From Glomus cerebriforme (Eukaryota > Glomeromycota > Glomeromycetes > Glomerales > Glomeraceae): a DNA stretch of 28,910 nucleotides. The stretch spans positions 13,709-42,618 of the forward strand of contig QKYT01000415.1 in the NCBI GenBank assembly GCA_003550305.1, written 5' to 3'. Both the position numbers and the translations under genes were made by a program. The notes beneath the pieces are model-generated. The model had not been told where the DNA came from and searched no databases. It worked only from the letters and a program-made list of their open reading frames with translations. Below, piece after piece: positions 1 through 10,598 of this stretch; position 1 is the stretch's first letter; each line of letters starts with the position of its first letter.

Positions 1-19
1 AGCACGATGTATTCAAAAA

Positions 20-33
20 GGTATATATATACC
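20..33. promoter_or_regulatory. TATA-like palindrome upstream of the CRN-NYN gene
   Basis: A perfect 14-bp palindrome, GGTATATATATACC, sits about 95 bp before the chosen ATG at 127 and is followed by pyrimidine-rich leader. Position and composition fit a TATA-type promoter element. It is only a sequence match, since AT-rich DNA yields such strings by chance. Confidence 0.3.
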
Positions 34-126
34 CTCAAACTTTTTCAGGTTTTCTCAAATTCTCTTTCTCTAAAAAATATTTTCTCTAGAAAATTTATTC
101 TATCACTTTACAGAATTATCTCTAAA

Positions 127-1493
127 ATGAAAACGATAATAGATCTAAATTGTATATCCTTAGGAAAGACTTCTCTTTCTGATTCCTTTACGGTTCACGT
201 TTGTGATACAAACAATATTAATGGAAATTATGTCAACTTTGATAAACTTAAAATTGGAGACCTCAAGTTTATTATTTGGAATAGGAAAAAAGGAATGTTA
301 AATATNGATGATCCTGATAATTTGAACCTTTGGAAGGTCTCTCTCAGTGATGATCTTAAAGATATTAATACTGAAGAACAAATTAAAAATAAAGGCGAAA
401 AGTTGGTTCCTATCAACTATTTTACGAAATATTTTTCTAAACAAGATGAAGCTGACAAAAATCTCATCTTCATACAAGTGCCCGCCACCACTGGTAAGTG
501 TCTCCCAACGTTTTACTCTTGAGTCGTAATAAATTAGTCAACGTGAGTGAACGTGAAATAACTGATAGTCGTTGCTTCACTCTCATCTGTGTTGTTAATT
601 TAATCTTATAGCAATGAATCCAACCGATCTTGCATTTGTATTTATCGATAATACTAATGTCTGCGAACAGGGCAAAAAAATGGTTATGTCGTCTGAAAAT
701 GTTCTTAAAGATACTATAGGTATTGACTATGGTCGGCTTGTTAATTTTGTTTTGAATGGGCGGAAAATGGGAGATGATCCAGTCATCGCTGGATCTCTCC
801 CATACATGGATGACACATTGTGGAAATACCTGAAAGAGATTGGATTTAAAGCACATAAGTTTCCCCGAAATTCTAAAGGGCAGGAGAAGGAAGTTGATAG
901 TGAAGTAAACGCTTCTATGGCTGATGTTATGGAACGGCATAAAAGACCTGGTACGATAATCTTACTTGCTGGTGACGGAGACTACGGCCCTAGAGTAAGA
1001 AGAGCCCTCCTAAGGGGTTGGACTGTTGAGATTTGGTTCTGGAGAATAGGTAATAAAATATTATTATTTTGCACTTGAATTTTGTACTTAAAGTAATCCA
1101 CCTTTTTAGGGTTGGCGCCTCGAATCAAGGATGTCAAATTACCTGATTATCCGGATTTGAGGACGATATGTATAGAGAAGGACTCTCATTATAAAAAATT
1201 TACACGTTATCGAAGGCAAAAAGTATCTTGAAATCTATGGTAATATCGTCAAGTATGAAAGCACTATGACATGCTGTGTAGAAATGGGCTTATTTTGTGC
1301 ATGGTGTAAATTTGACAATGGTTCTTTAAAAATGTATTGTAATACTTTTGATGATTGGGAAGCCATTAAAAATTATATGAGGAACAAGTATCCTCAGGCT
1401 CAAGAGATAATACAGGTTGGAGGTAGGTATTCTAAATTAATAATCCATCCAACAATATTCTCAAGGATATTTTATGATTCCGTGATGTACTAG
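127..1493 (+). CDS. Crinkler-like N-terminal domain fused to NYN (PIN-like RNase) domain; frame break near 3' end
   Basis: Exons 127-493, 612-1049 and 1110 onward join in phase 1 across GT-AG introns 494-611 and 1050-1109. Residues 1-122 resemble the ubiquitin-like Crinkler N-terminal domain known in oomycetes and Rhizophagus, including the DNLNLWKV block at about 64-71. Residues 124-260 are a NYN domain (LabA/DUF88-like). The hydrophobic strand AFVFIDNTN carries D135 and N138. KEVDSEVNASMADVM supplies D218 and D227, and LLAGDGDYGPRV supplies D244 and D246, so the acidic metal-binding set of PIN-like nucleases is complete. After the NYN core the frame stops at 1229-1231, but an overlapping frame (1206-1493) continues with a plausible C-terminal segment. 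This implies a one-base slip or error near the A6 run at 1193-1198. I chose ATG 127 because the family starts right at its first beta strand; an in-frame ATG at 7 would add 40 atypical residues. Predicted role: RNA-cleaving effector or intracellular RNase (inference). One N is at 306. Confidence 0.72.
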
Positions 1494-3213
1494 TTTCTTA
1501 CTTTTATTCAAATATGAATATGATATATAAAAAATGAAAATTCTTTATATATTTGTTTCATCTGTTCATTTGATAGATGTATCTCACTGATTTCTCAACT
1601 ATCTGGGCTTTTCGTACGTGCTATAATCTAATTATGCACGTGATTCGAATCTATTCCGATATATTAAATCAATGAAAGCGGCTTCAACTTCTCCTCTCTA
1701 GTTTCATTTCGAAATTTTAAAAAAATATTAAACCCTAATAACCCTAAAAACAGCTAATCAAGGCAAAGTTAGTCAAATAATAGTAATTTTTTCAAACCGC
1801 GTTAATTTCCAATTACTTCCTACTTTTTTTTTTATCTTCTTTATCTCTATATTTATGAATAATCTCCGCAATCATTTTAATCTTAACGATAATAAAGTTC
1901 GCTTATATTAAATCGCATGTGTACAATTAAGTTGTAATATTGTTTAAAGTTTATGTATTCACTGGTATCATTAAATATGTAAAGTATAAATTGTGATAAA
2001 CTAGAGTTAAAACAATATGTTTAGTCCGGTCATGTGAGACCAATCACCTGAAATGCGCAGAAGATATGGGAAAATTCTTGCCGAAGAATAAGGGTTGTGC
2101 GACGTAAGATTTGCATGGATATTTCTTTCTTTCAACAGAAGCGTCAGTCCATTTCTCCCGGCAGATTATAGGTGAAACAAGATGACCTCAATCACAAGAT
2201 TTGTGAAGAGACACCACTGATAAGAAAATAAACACAACATGCAGTTTATCATTTAAAAAGACATAATATAAATTATCGGTCACATGATATGTCTCGGCAA
2301 TTGCTGCAAAAACTTCAAATTGGCGTATCTCAGCCAATAATGATCCAATTTTTACAATATTACTACCATTAGATTCGTCTAAATGAGTCGAGTTATAAAT
2401 TATTGGTCTGTGATCACTATATAATAAGATAGCTTTTGAATATTATATATTCATAATTATTATTTAATTTAATGTAAAACAGTAAAATTTATTTTATTAT
2501 GATGATACGATTCTAACAAATCAAAAATCATTAAAATCCGATCAGTAGACCATGAAATAATAAGCTGTAAAGTGAACTTAAAGCATTTTATATATATATA
2601 AGAAATCTTAATACTGATTTTTACTTATATATTAAAATTAAAATCTAACAGGTATAACTCTTTGCTATTATAATATATAAATAAGCAAGTCTTTTCATTC
2701 TTAAATAGTTAATTTGCTGATGTTATAACAACAACAGTTTTAAAGGATCATGAGTTTGAAGTACCAAAACGATTTATTTTACCAAATAGTGAATTTATCA
2801 GTTTTCATATATAAAACTCAAAATCGGCATTTAAAATATACTTTTTGTCATTAAGCAAAGTTGTAGAGATAATATTAAATACGTATAATTTCTAATTATT
2901 AAGCTTTTTTGTTTTTTACTCATAAAAGCATTAAAAAAGTCGTGAAATTATAATAAAAGTTTTGTGTAACATATTCAAGGGAAATCTTACCACATCACCC
3001 TCAGTTACACAGCCGATCATCGACCTACTTTCCGAACTACTCCCTATTCAGTTCGGACATTTAAAATAATTATTTTTTTTAAACACGTAATAACTACATG
3101 TAATTTTGTAACTTCTCTTAACACGTAAAAAATATAAAGAATCAATAAAAAAAATGCACATGACAAAAATTTAAAAGCTTTTTATTTAGTATTTTTTATT
3201 CTATTATTCAAAG
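1494..3213. other. AT-rich spacer, no gene seen
   Basis: No open frame with recognisable protein similarity. It holds a pair of telo-box-like motifs at 1730-1751 and a CACGTG core near 1636. A less AT-rich patch at about 2030-2230 translates only into short stop-interrupted pieces on both strands. It could be an old relic, but I could not assign it. Confidence 0.5.
1730..1751 (+). promoter_or_regulatory. Two telo-box-like AACCCTAA motifs
   Basis: Two near-identical copies, AAACCCTAA then AACCCTAA, occur within 22 bp. In plants and some fungi this motif marks promoters of ribosomal and translation genes, and it also equals 1.3 units of the TTAGGG-type telomere repeat. No matching gene flanks it here, so function is open. 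Confidence 0.25.
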
Positions 3214-3300
3214 TATAGCATTAGAATTATGGTGTTATTACTTTTTCGTGGGTAAATGTTAGAATATAGTGTTAGAATTATGGCGTTTTTGCTTTTTCGT
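3214..3300. repeat. Imperfect 36-bp direct repeat at the 3' end of the MULE gene
   Basis: Copies at 3214-3249 and 3265-3300 match at 31 of 36 positions by my count. Copy 2 overlaps the stop codon and last codons of the transposase on the minus strand; copy 1 lies just beyond. It looks like a small local duplication in the 3' tail. Confidence 0.6.
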
Positions 3301-5870
3301 AGGAGATAGTGGGTAAATATTTTCTTTCAACATATGTTTGTTTTCTTTTTTGTTTTGAGATCTTTCTTTCCAGACCTTATTCGTAATATCCTTTAATTTT
3401 CTAACGTCTTCATTATCATTAATTCTTTCTAGTATTATCTTCATCTTTTTATTCAAATTTTCAGCCTCATCATCAATTCCATCAGGTATATTTTCAGTTA
3501 ATCGTTTTATATTTCTTGTTATAAACTCTATTTCATTTAAATTAGCAAGAATATTAGTAGCTGATACAATATATTCTTGTTTCCATATAGCAGCATCTTG
3601 TTTAATATGNAAAGAATCTGTTAGCGTAGTTTNATTGGGTTGAGNTGAATGAGTGTNTGNTGATGATGATGTAGATATTTCTTAAATGTAAATTATAGAA
3701 TTGTGTAAAAGAAATAATTTTTTTATTAATAAACTAATTTAAATTAAATATTATTGTTAAGTACCTGTATTATTTTGTATAGCATTATTGTTGATTTCTT
3801 TTTCTTTTATATATTGACTTTTAGTTTCCAAAGAAATTGATTCATTTTGACTGTTTTTCGCTTCTTTAATTGCATTATCTTGTGATGGTAATGAAATATA
3901 TGGTAAGGATCGGTGATCAAGAAATTGGTGATACTGAAGCTGTGGTGATTGTAATCGGAGCCAATTAATCCAAAGTACTGATGCTCTTAAATGTTTACAA
4001 GCTCCACTACGAGATAAGAAATCCATACATTGACATTGAATTTTTGGAAGAAGTTGAATAACATATACTTTTGGCGCAAATTGAGTTGATTTGTCTGAAA
4101 GCACATGAAGATATAATGAAGAATAATTATTATATTCAACATGAATTATTTTTTTCTCCATACATATTCTTTTAGCTGCTTCATCACGATTAGTATCAGG
4201 TGTATAATAAGCAATTTGGTTATAATGATTTTCAAGTTGAATTTGATTAGTTGGTGATAANATATAATTTTGATATCTTTCTGTAAGTTNGNTTTTAAGT
4301 CTTTTTTTTAAAGTTCTTTTTAAAAGAATATTAGGCGTAATACTTTTTATTAAAACAACACCTAAAATATCCATTCGCAAAAGATTATTATTATTTTGAT
4401 ATTTATGTAGTTGGTGTGTTTTTAATACATTATTAAAACTTTCAAGATGGTTATTTGTTGTAGGTATTTTTTCCAGTGAAACTCCTAAAATATTAGTGGC
4501 AAAAATTCTTCCATATATGCACCATCCAATAGATAAATCTCCAGCCCAATAATCTCGAATATAATATACAAAATCTAATGCACCATGAATTATATTCAGT
4601 TTAGATTTTGGTATATTATTATTAATTTGATTCTATTAATTAAATAAATAAATGTTAAATGTAATTTTGTAAGCTAAAAAAAAATATAAATTTATTTGTA
4701 ATACATACTTTTAAAAGAATCTCAGTATTAGTGATTATTTGAATTATTTGATTAATATAAGAAGATTTGGCAATATTTTTTAAATTTTCGGTGAAATTTC
4801 TCAAAAATTGACACATTTCCTTTCTATATGCCACAATTTCATGACCACTGTGATGTCCAAGAACTAATTTTAACTTATTTTCCCAACTTTGAGAAATATG
4901 AAATAAGTATAAAATTAAGTGAATGTTTGGCCAGATTTTAATTAGAGCCTTTTGTTTTTTATGATCACAATTTGTCATTGCAAACTAATAATTTTTTTAA
5001 AATAATAAAAAATATAAAATTAAATGAATTATCATGAATATTATATAGTAATTGAAAAAATACCTTTGGAGTAAACTTGTGATTCTTTTTCTGCTCTAAT
5101 TTATATTTATAATATAATATTAATTCTTTTAAAATTGTATAATTATAACTACTACTAGCTTTTTGTGCATCTCCAGCTGCTGAAAAAAGCAAGTATTCCA
5201 CAGGTATTCCTTTATTTTGTTCATCTATTAGAAGTATGATAAATAATAATATTTTTTTATTCGAAATACTAAAGGTTTTATCTAAATGCAGAATTTTATT
5301 ATGGCTAAATTCCTATGCTAACTTTTGCTGTTCTTTAGTAGTTAAAACTAATATAAAGTGATCATTTAATTCTTTTTGTGGTTTATAATAAATTGTTGTT
5401 TCTATTATTTTATTATTTTTATTATTTGGTTTAAAAATTTGATTTATATTAATTTCTTTAGCTTTTTGTTTATTAATTCTTTAAAGATCTTTTGTTATTG
5501 AGTTATGAATGTTTATTATATCTTGAATTGATAATAAATATTTTTTATTATTGATTAAAATTTTTTTTCTTAAATTTTTATTTATATAGTTTATATTATT
5601 ATTAAGAATATGAGAAGGATGAATATTTGTTTGTAATAAATTTTGGGTTATTAATTTAATTGTTTTATTTATATGAAGTGGTGGTGGTTGAATTGGTAGA
5701 TAATGTTGGTAATTTTTTAAATGATTTAAATAATTAAATATATTAATATATAATTTGTAGCGTTCAAAAATGAAACTTTTCCAATTCAGTAAAAATTTAT
5801 ATGATGTGACTCGTCATGCTTAATTTATTATTATATCTTGTGATTTTGACTCATTTTTAATAATATTAAT
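3259..5870 (-). pseudogene. MULE (Mutator-like) transposase with SWIM zinc finger, interrupted by nonsense codons
   Basis: Exons on the minus strand run from about 5870 to 5064, 4984-4709, 4632-3765 and 3680-3259. They join in frame across GT-AG introns 5063-4985, 4708-4633 and 3764-3681. Family signatures in order: HNKILHLDKTFSIS (start of the MULE transposase fold), NKGIPVEYLLFSAA, AMTNCDHKKQKALIK with KIWPNIHLILYLFHISQSW, TTNNHLESFNNVLK, and a SWIM finger CQCMDFLSRSGACKH (CxCx8CxH). The C-terminus ends in basic text with SPTKKQKRH. In-frame stops at 5313-5315 (TAG), 5481-5483 (TAA) and 5814-5822 (TGA, TAA) break the first exon, while everything downstream is clean. This suggests recent death, or stops that belong to only some of several collapsed copies. 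Eight of the window's eleven N calls fall in this gene. No terminal inverted repeats were found. Confidence 0.85.
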
Positions 5871-6007
5871 ATTCTTAATTATATAAATACCTCCATTTTT
5901 TATTATTTTTTAATCATCATATTAAATATATTAAAAATATCCTTAGAGCTCATTCACCTTATACCTAATTATTATTCTTCTCTCTATCCTTATTCCCTTG
6001 CCTTTAT

Positions 6008-6112
6008 ATTCCCTCTTATCTTCCTTATACTGTATATGAGGTCTTCCTCGTATCGGGCAAGGAAACCAGTAATACCAGTCAGTTAGTTGAGTATTTTCTA
6101 TCTGGCGGGTTT
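6008..6112 (+). repeat. Dispersed hairpin repeat, copy 1
   Basis: Begins with ATTCCC-type text, then CTTCCTTATACTGTATATGA, a GAGGTCTTCCTC near-palindrome, a GGCAAGGAAA block and a hairpin (CCAGTCAGTTAG pairing with CTATCTGGCGG). The copy ends in GGTTTGGT followed by a T17-class tract. It shares its layout with copies at 6131-6262 and, inverted, at 27119-27233. Confidence 0.75.
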
Positions 6113-6130
6113 GGTATTTTTTTTTTTTTT

Positions 6131-6262
6131 TTAATTCCTTTAAACTTCCTCTTCTCTTCCTTATACTGTATATGAGGTCCTCTTCGTATCAGGCAAGGAA
6201 AGACCGGCCATAGTCGAGTATCTCCTATCTGGCTGGTTTGGTTTAGACTAGAACTCCTTTCC
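6131..6262 (+). repeat. Dispersed hairpin repeat, copy 2 (tandem to copy 1)
   Basis: Same block order as copy 1, with a better-preserved 3' end (GGTTTAGACTAGAACTCC) that also appears, diverged, in copy 3. The hairpin arms differ from copy 1 (CCGGCCATAG against CTATCTGGCTGG) yet still pair, which hints that structure matters. It resembles a SINE or a small non-autonomous element, but no clear Pol III A or B box could be assigned. Confidence 0.75.
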
Positions 6263-8788
6263 AATTTTTTATATTACTTATTGACTACTTTATTTATGAG
6301 CTCATATAATACAAGCACCCATCCAGATTTGGAGAAAATGAAGATTTATTTTAAAAGAGAAATTTGGATTCATTTTATGGACATAAACAAAGCTTTATAA
6401 CTGAGGCAGAAACAGATGATGAAAAAGATACCAAGAAGAAAAGATAGTAAAGCTAATAATGGAAATTTTTAATAACAGAACAAATAACATGATAGTAAAT
6501 ATAAAATTACTGAAGAATTCTTCACTGTAGGAGGAAGTTTATCTACTATTTCTTCAATTAGCAATTGCTCCTTTACAACCAAAACTATAGAAAATTAAAT
6601 GGAATACTGTGTGAATTGAAAGAAGAATATAGAAATGATCGAACAAATAGGCATAGCAAAAGAATAAGCCAACATACAATAAATCAATGAAACAGGAAAG
6701 TCAAACAGGAAATTTTATAATTTTAGAGTTTATATCAAAGTCTAAAGTGAATCCAAAAAAAATTGATTATGAGCAAAAGGGAGAAATAATAATAAATCAA
6801 AGTAAACAAATATAGGAGTAAATTGATGATAAACAAATAGTCGAAATCATATGATGTAAGATAAATAGAGCATAATACGAAAAACTGGGTACATGGGTGT
6901 ATGGATAAAGGACAAAAAGAAATGTGTATAACAACAAAAAATCAGAATTGATCAATTAGAAATAGATATATAATAAATACTGTAAATACAAATAGTTATT
7001 ATTTTGGAAGACGTACAGAATAGTTATTATATTAGTTTTTAGTTTATTATTTAGTAAAAGATATAATTTCAATAATTCAAATACAATATTTCTTTACTTT
7101 TTTTATAATTTATAATTTATGTAATTTTAATCAACTTATTATATTTACTAAAAATGAATAAATAATAAATAAAAATACTTTGTGTTTTGCAAATAAGTTT
7201 ATTTTGACATAAATCGAATTGAAAAATAATTGGCAGATTGAATTTTTTAAAGATATGCATCCGTTTGTGATATAATAATAATAATCTTAATCTACTAAAA
7301 GAGATTTTTTGATTTTTTATAAAAAGTGACTAAAAAGGNAACAGGGTTTAGTTTTTAAGAATTAAACACTATATTTACATTCACAAGCTTGTTGCTCTTC
7401 ATAGAATTAATTCCATATTAAATAAACCTGATTTTTCTCATTGTAATACTTTTTTATGATTTTAAAAAACAGTCTGTACGTTTCTCATTTTTGATGTCAA
7501 TCTGAACGAACCATATATTAGTTTCTTCTGACCTTTATTTCATAAATATTATAAAATATCATGAGGACAAGAAAGTAAATGCCAAAAGTCAGTCAAATTT
7601 TGCTTAGTAAAGTAATGTACCATCTATTAGTTTATCATATGAAACACGTTCTGAAGCTTTATTTACAGTATTACTAGATGATTATTAAGCATGGAAGTAA
7701 TTAAATTTTTACATTTGATAGAAACTTTGAAAATTAACAAATAACAATTATGGTACAATTTAAATTTTTATATATACGGTAACTTTATTTATTCTGGTAT
7801 AATTAATTAAATTAATTTTTATAAAAATTTAAATACAACTATACAAGGTATAAACAAATTTCATCCAAAGATCCGTTTATTCCGTTATGATAAAAAAAAT
7901 ATTATTGAAAATTTGACCTTAAAAAAGAATATATGATCGAAAAATGAAAAAAAAATGCTGAAAACACGAATTTACCATTTAACTAAAAATGATCTAAAAT
8001 CTGAAAAAAAATTTGTCTAATTCGCTAAAAAAAACATGCTGAAAAAAGAATGAACGTTTCCATTACCCGCCCGTCTAAAAGTAGAATTTAACCCTTTTAA
8101 TAGCTGATCTTTTATGTACCACTTCGACTAGTTAACATCATATATTAATTATTCGTCAATAAACTCATCTTGGTTATATTTGAATCAAGGCGCAAAATAA
8201 TTCATGTGCAATTTTTTTAGATAATTTCTTTAATATATTAATATGTTTACATCTCCATATTGCAACAATGTCATTTTCAGCAATTTCTTTTTAGTAAAAA
8301 AAAAAAAAGATGTCAAAGTTTACAAATTTACAAATAATAAGTAATATTTTACATAATGCAGATATAATATGCAATAATTTATACTAATTTTTCTAGGATT
8401 CATTATTATTTATTTCTTCATTTTCATCCTAAAACTTAAAATATGATTTAAAAAAAAATAAAACAAACCCAATTATAACGAAGCAATATTTGAAGATCAC
8501 ATACTTTTCTTGATTTGACAAAAGGACAATGATGTTTTAAACTATGGCATTTTATGAGTTTTACTAAAAGATTATTTATCTAACCGAGTAATTATAGTCT
8601 ATAGAAATCACGTTACGTACAGACCTACATCACTATTTGTAAGAGTCAATCCCTAATGAAATAAAAAATTTATTCATTATAAAATATAAAAAAAGATCAT
8701 TAAAAAGCTGCTTTATCATCTCTTTTTTACTTGTTATTCCACTTTTAAACTATCAACAATTTAATTATCTTATTAACAATATAAAATA
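6263..8788. other. Long AT-rich spacer with possible decayed coding relic at 6330-6960
   Basis: The stretch 6330-6960 is unusually purine-rich on the plus strand. It reads as lysine/glutamate-rich protein text broken by many stops, such as TEAETDDEKDTKKKR and KIDYEQKGEIIINQS. I could not name a family. From 6960 to 8788 the DNA is very AT-rich with homopolymer runs and no supported gene; one N is at 7339. Confidence 0.4.
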
Positions 8789-10182
8789 ATGAATAGTGAA
8801 TTCGAAATATTTTCAAGCAATCTTCCATCCTTCGAATCACAAAAAAAAAATGAAGTTTCTGATGATGAATCTATATTGGACTTGGACGTAAACATGCTAC
8901 GATAGTTAGCTTCCAGTTGTTTAGATAGACATTGTGTTAGCACCCACAGGTTAACAAGTGGGCTTAATAATGAAGTTCATTTGTTACAATTCGATAATAG
9001 ACCAGATTGCATCGCCCGATTTCCACTCGATCCAATCCACTCTGCTACAAAGCTTGCTAGTGAAGTCGCAACTATGAAGTATATCGCAAAAAATACCATA
9101 ATCAAAGTACCAGAGGTGTATTATTGGATTGTAGTACAAATAATATCATAAAATCCCCATACATCCTGATGGAACGTCTACCTGGACAACATTTATGTCG
9201 AGTTTGGGATGATTTATCACATGAAAATAAAAAAATTGTATTAAAGCAAATAGCCAATATATTATTTGAATTATGGACTAATTGTAAATTTAAAGAAATT
9301 GGATGTCTTTATATGGATGGTGATTTATCTGAATCCATACAAGGAAAGGCCTCATATTTAAAAAGGTTTATTTCATTCAATATGAAGTTCTTAACCCTAA
9401 TTCAAAAATTCTAATGAACCTCTCATTTAGCCTTATGTCATCTATGGATTTTCGAATTGGACCTGTTGTGAGTCCCTTATTTTATACTGAAGGAAGATCT
9501 AGTTTTACGGGTCCCTTTAAAAGCTCACGAGAATGGTTTAATGCTTTAATTCAAAAGGAAAAGAATTTCTTTGAAAAACATGGCGTGCAAAAACTTATAA
9601 TGGAAGAGAATGTAAATTTGGTAGATGCAGAAAAGAAAGTGGCAAAATTAGTAAAGTTATTGACTTTACTTCAATCAAAGTTCCTTTCGAATCAATAGAT
9701 ATACATGCCTTCACTCTCATACACAGTGATTTCGATGCGCAAAACATACTTGTTGAGAATTCTACGACTGATAATGATATCAAAATTGTAAGTATAATCG
9801 GTTGGGAGCTTTCATATACAGGAACTCTATGGGATTTATGCGATTATCCGAATTGGATTATGGAAGTAGATTATGGACCGTTTGAATTTGTTAGTGATGA
9901 AAATTTGTGGAGGGAGCAGGAAAATCAAGATTTGATGAAATAGTAGCATTATTTGGTCATAAAGGTGGGCAGATACTGGACATGAAATGGAATGATAAAA
10001 GGTTTGAATGTTTAAAGTATATGTTTTCAGTAATTCACAATTTTTCGATGTTTGAAAAAGTTCTAGAAAGTCTTAATAAATATTTGCTGGCCATTTATGA
10101 AAATAATTATTCATATGTTTCTTGTATGACAATATTTTCCAAAGATAACCGATACAGAAAGCAAAACTATAAATTAAATTAA
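8789..10182 (+). pseudogene. Aminoglycoside phosphotransferase (APH)-like kinase pseudogene
   Basis: Segments in shifting frames follow the order of one APH-family protein (eukaryotic kinase-like fold, phosphorylating small molecules). They start at 8789, move to the 9124-9414 frame, then the 9380-9698 frame, then from 9662, then 9907-10182. Landmarks are CIARFPLDP, SEVATMKYIAKNT, SPYILMERLPGQHL (hinge), SFTGPFKSSREWF, the catalytic loop LIHSDFDAQNIL (HxDxxxxN kept) and TLWDLCDYPNW. A TAG at 8903-8905 and at least four frameshifts make it non-functional as read. The metal-binding motif expected as IDWE reads IGWE, so the invariant Asp is also gone. No plausible intron repairs these breaks. 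The true substrate of this fungal group is unknown to me. Confidence 0.85.
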
Positions 10183-10545
10183 AAAAGTAACTTTATATTA
10201 GCATATTGTGTAGAATCGTTCGAAAATGATTAATATTTCAAATTGTGAATGAAATTTCTAATAAAACTGTTAAAAAACTTAAGTTTATATTTAAGTTGTT
10301 TTATTTGCGAAGATTCATTTTACAATTTCTAAATATCAGGAAAAAATGGGTAATAAGTTTGCTTATGCTTCGAACAACGGCCTGCTCTTCTGGAATTTAA
10401 TTTGATTGTTTACTAGATTCGGTCATGGAAATCATTATTTTCTGTTATCATTGTGTAACGAAAAGTTACTGCGCATTAATATTTGATGTTGCACAAAATT
10501 AGACATTAAATAAGGTTCAACCATTTACTGTACAAATTAGGATTC

Positions 10546-10581
<36 letters not shown>

Positions 10582-10598
10582 ATAAAATTAAAATTAAA
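10183..10598. other. Spacer and presumed BTB gene promoter, with T13A20 tract
   Basis: No gene is visible. A run of 13 T followed by 20 A at 10546-10578 lies 20 bp before the BTB start codon. It forms a homopolymer-switch palindrome likely to exclude nucleosomes. Confidence 0.5.

Noticed and set aside
3000..6262. Idea that the hairpin repeats at 6008-6262 are a terminal repeat of the MULE
   Set aside because: No matching inverted copy lies beyond the other end (around 3000-3260), and the third copy is 21 kb away without a transposase.
6079..6264. 61-codon minus-strand frame across the hairpin repeats
   Set aside because: It reads through the dispersed repeat and a long T tract; it is a by-product of the repeat.
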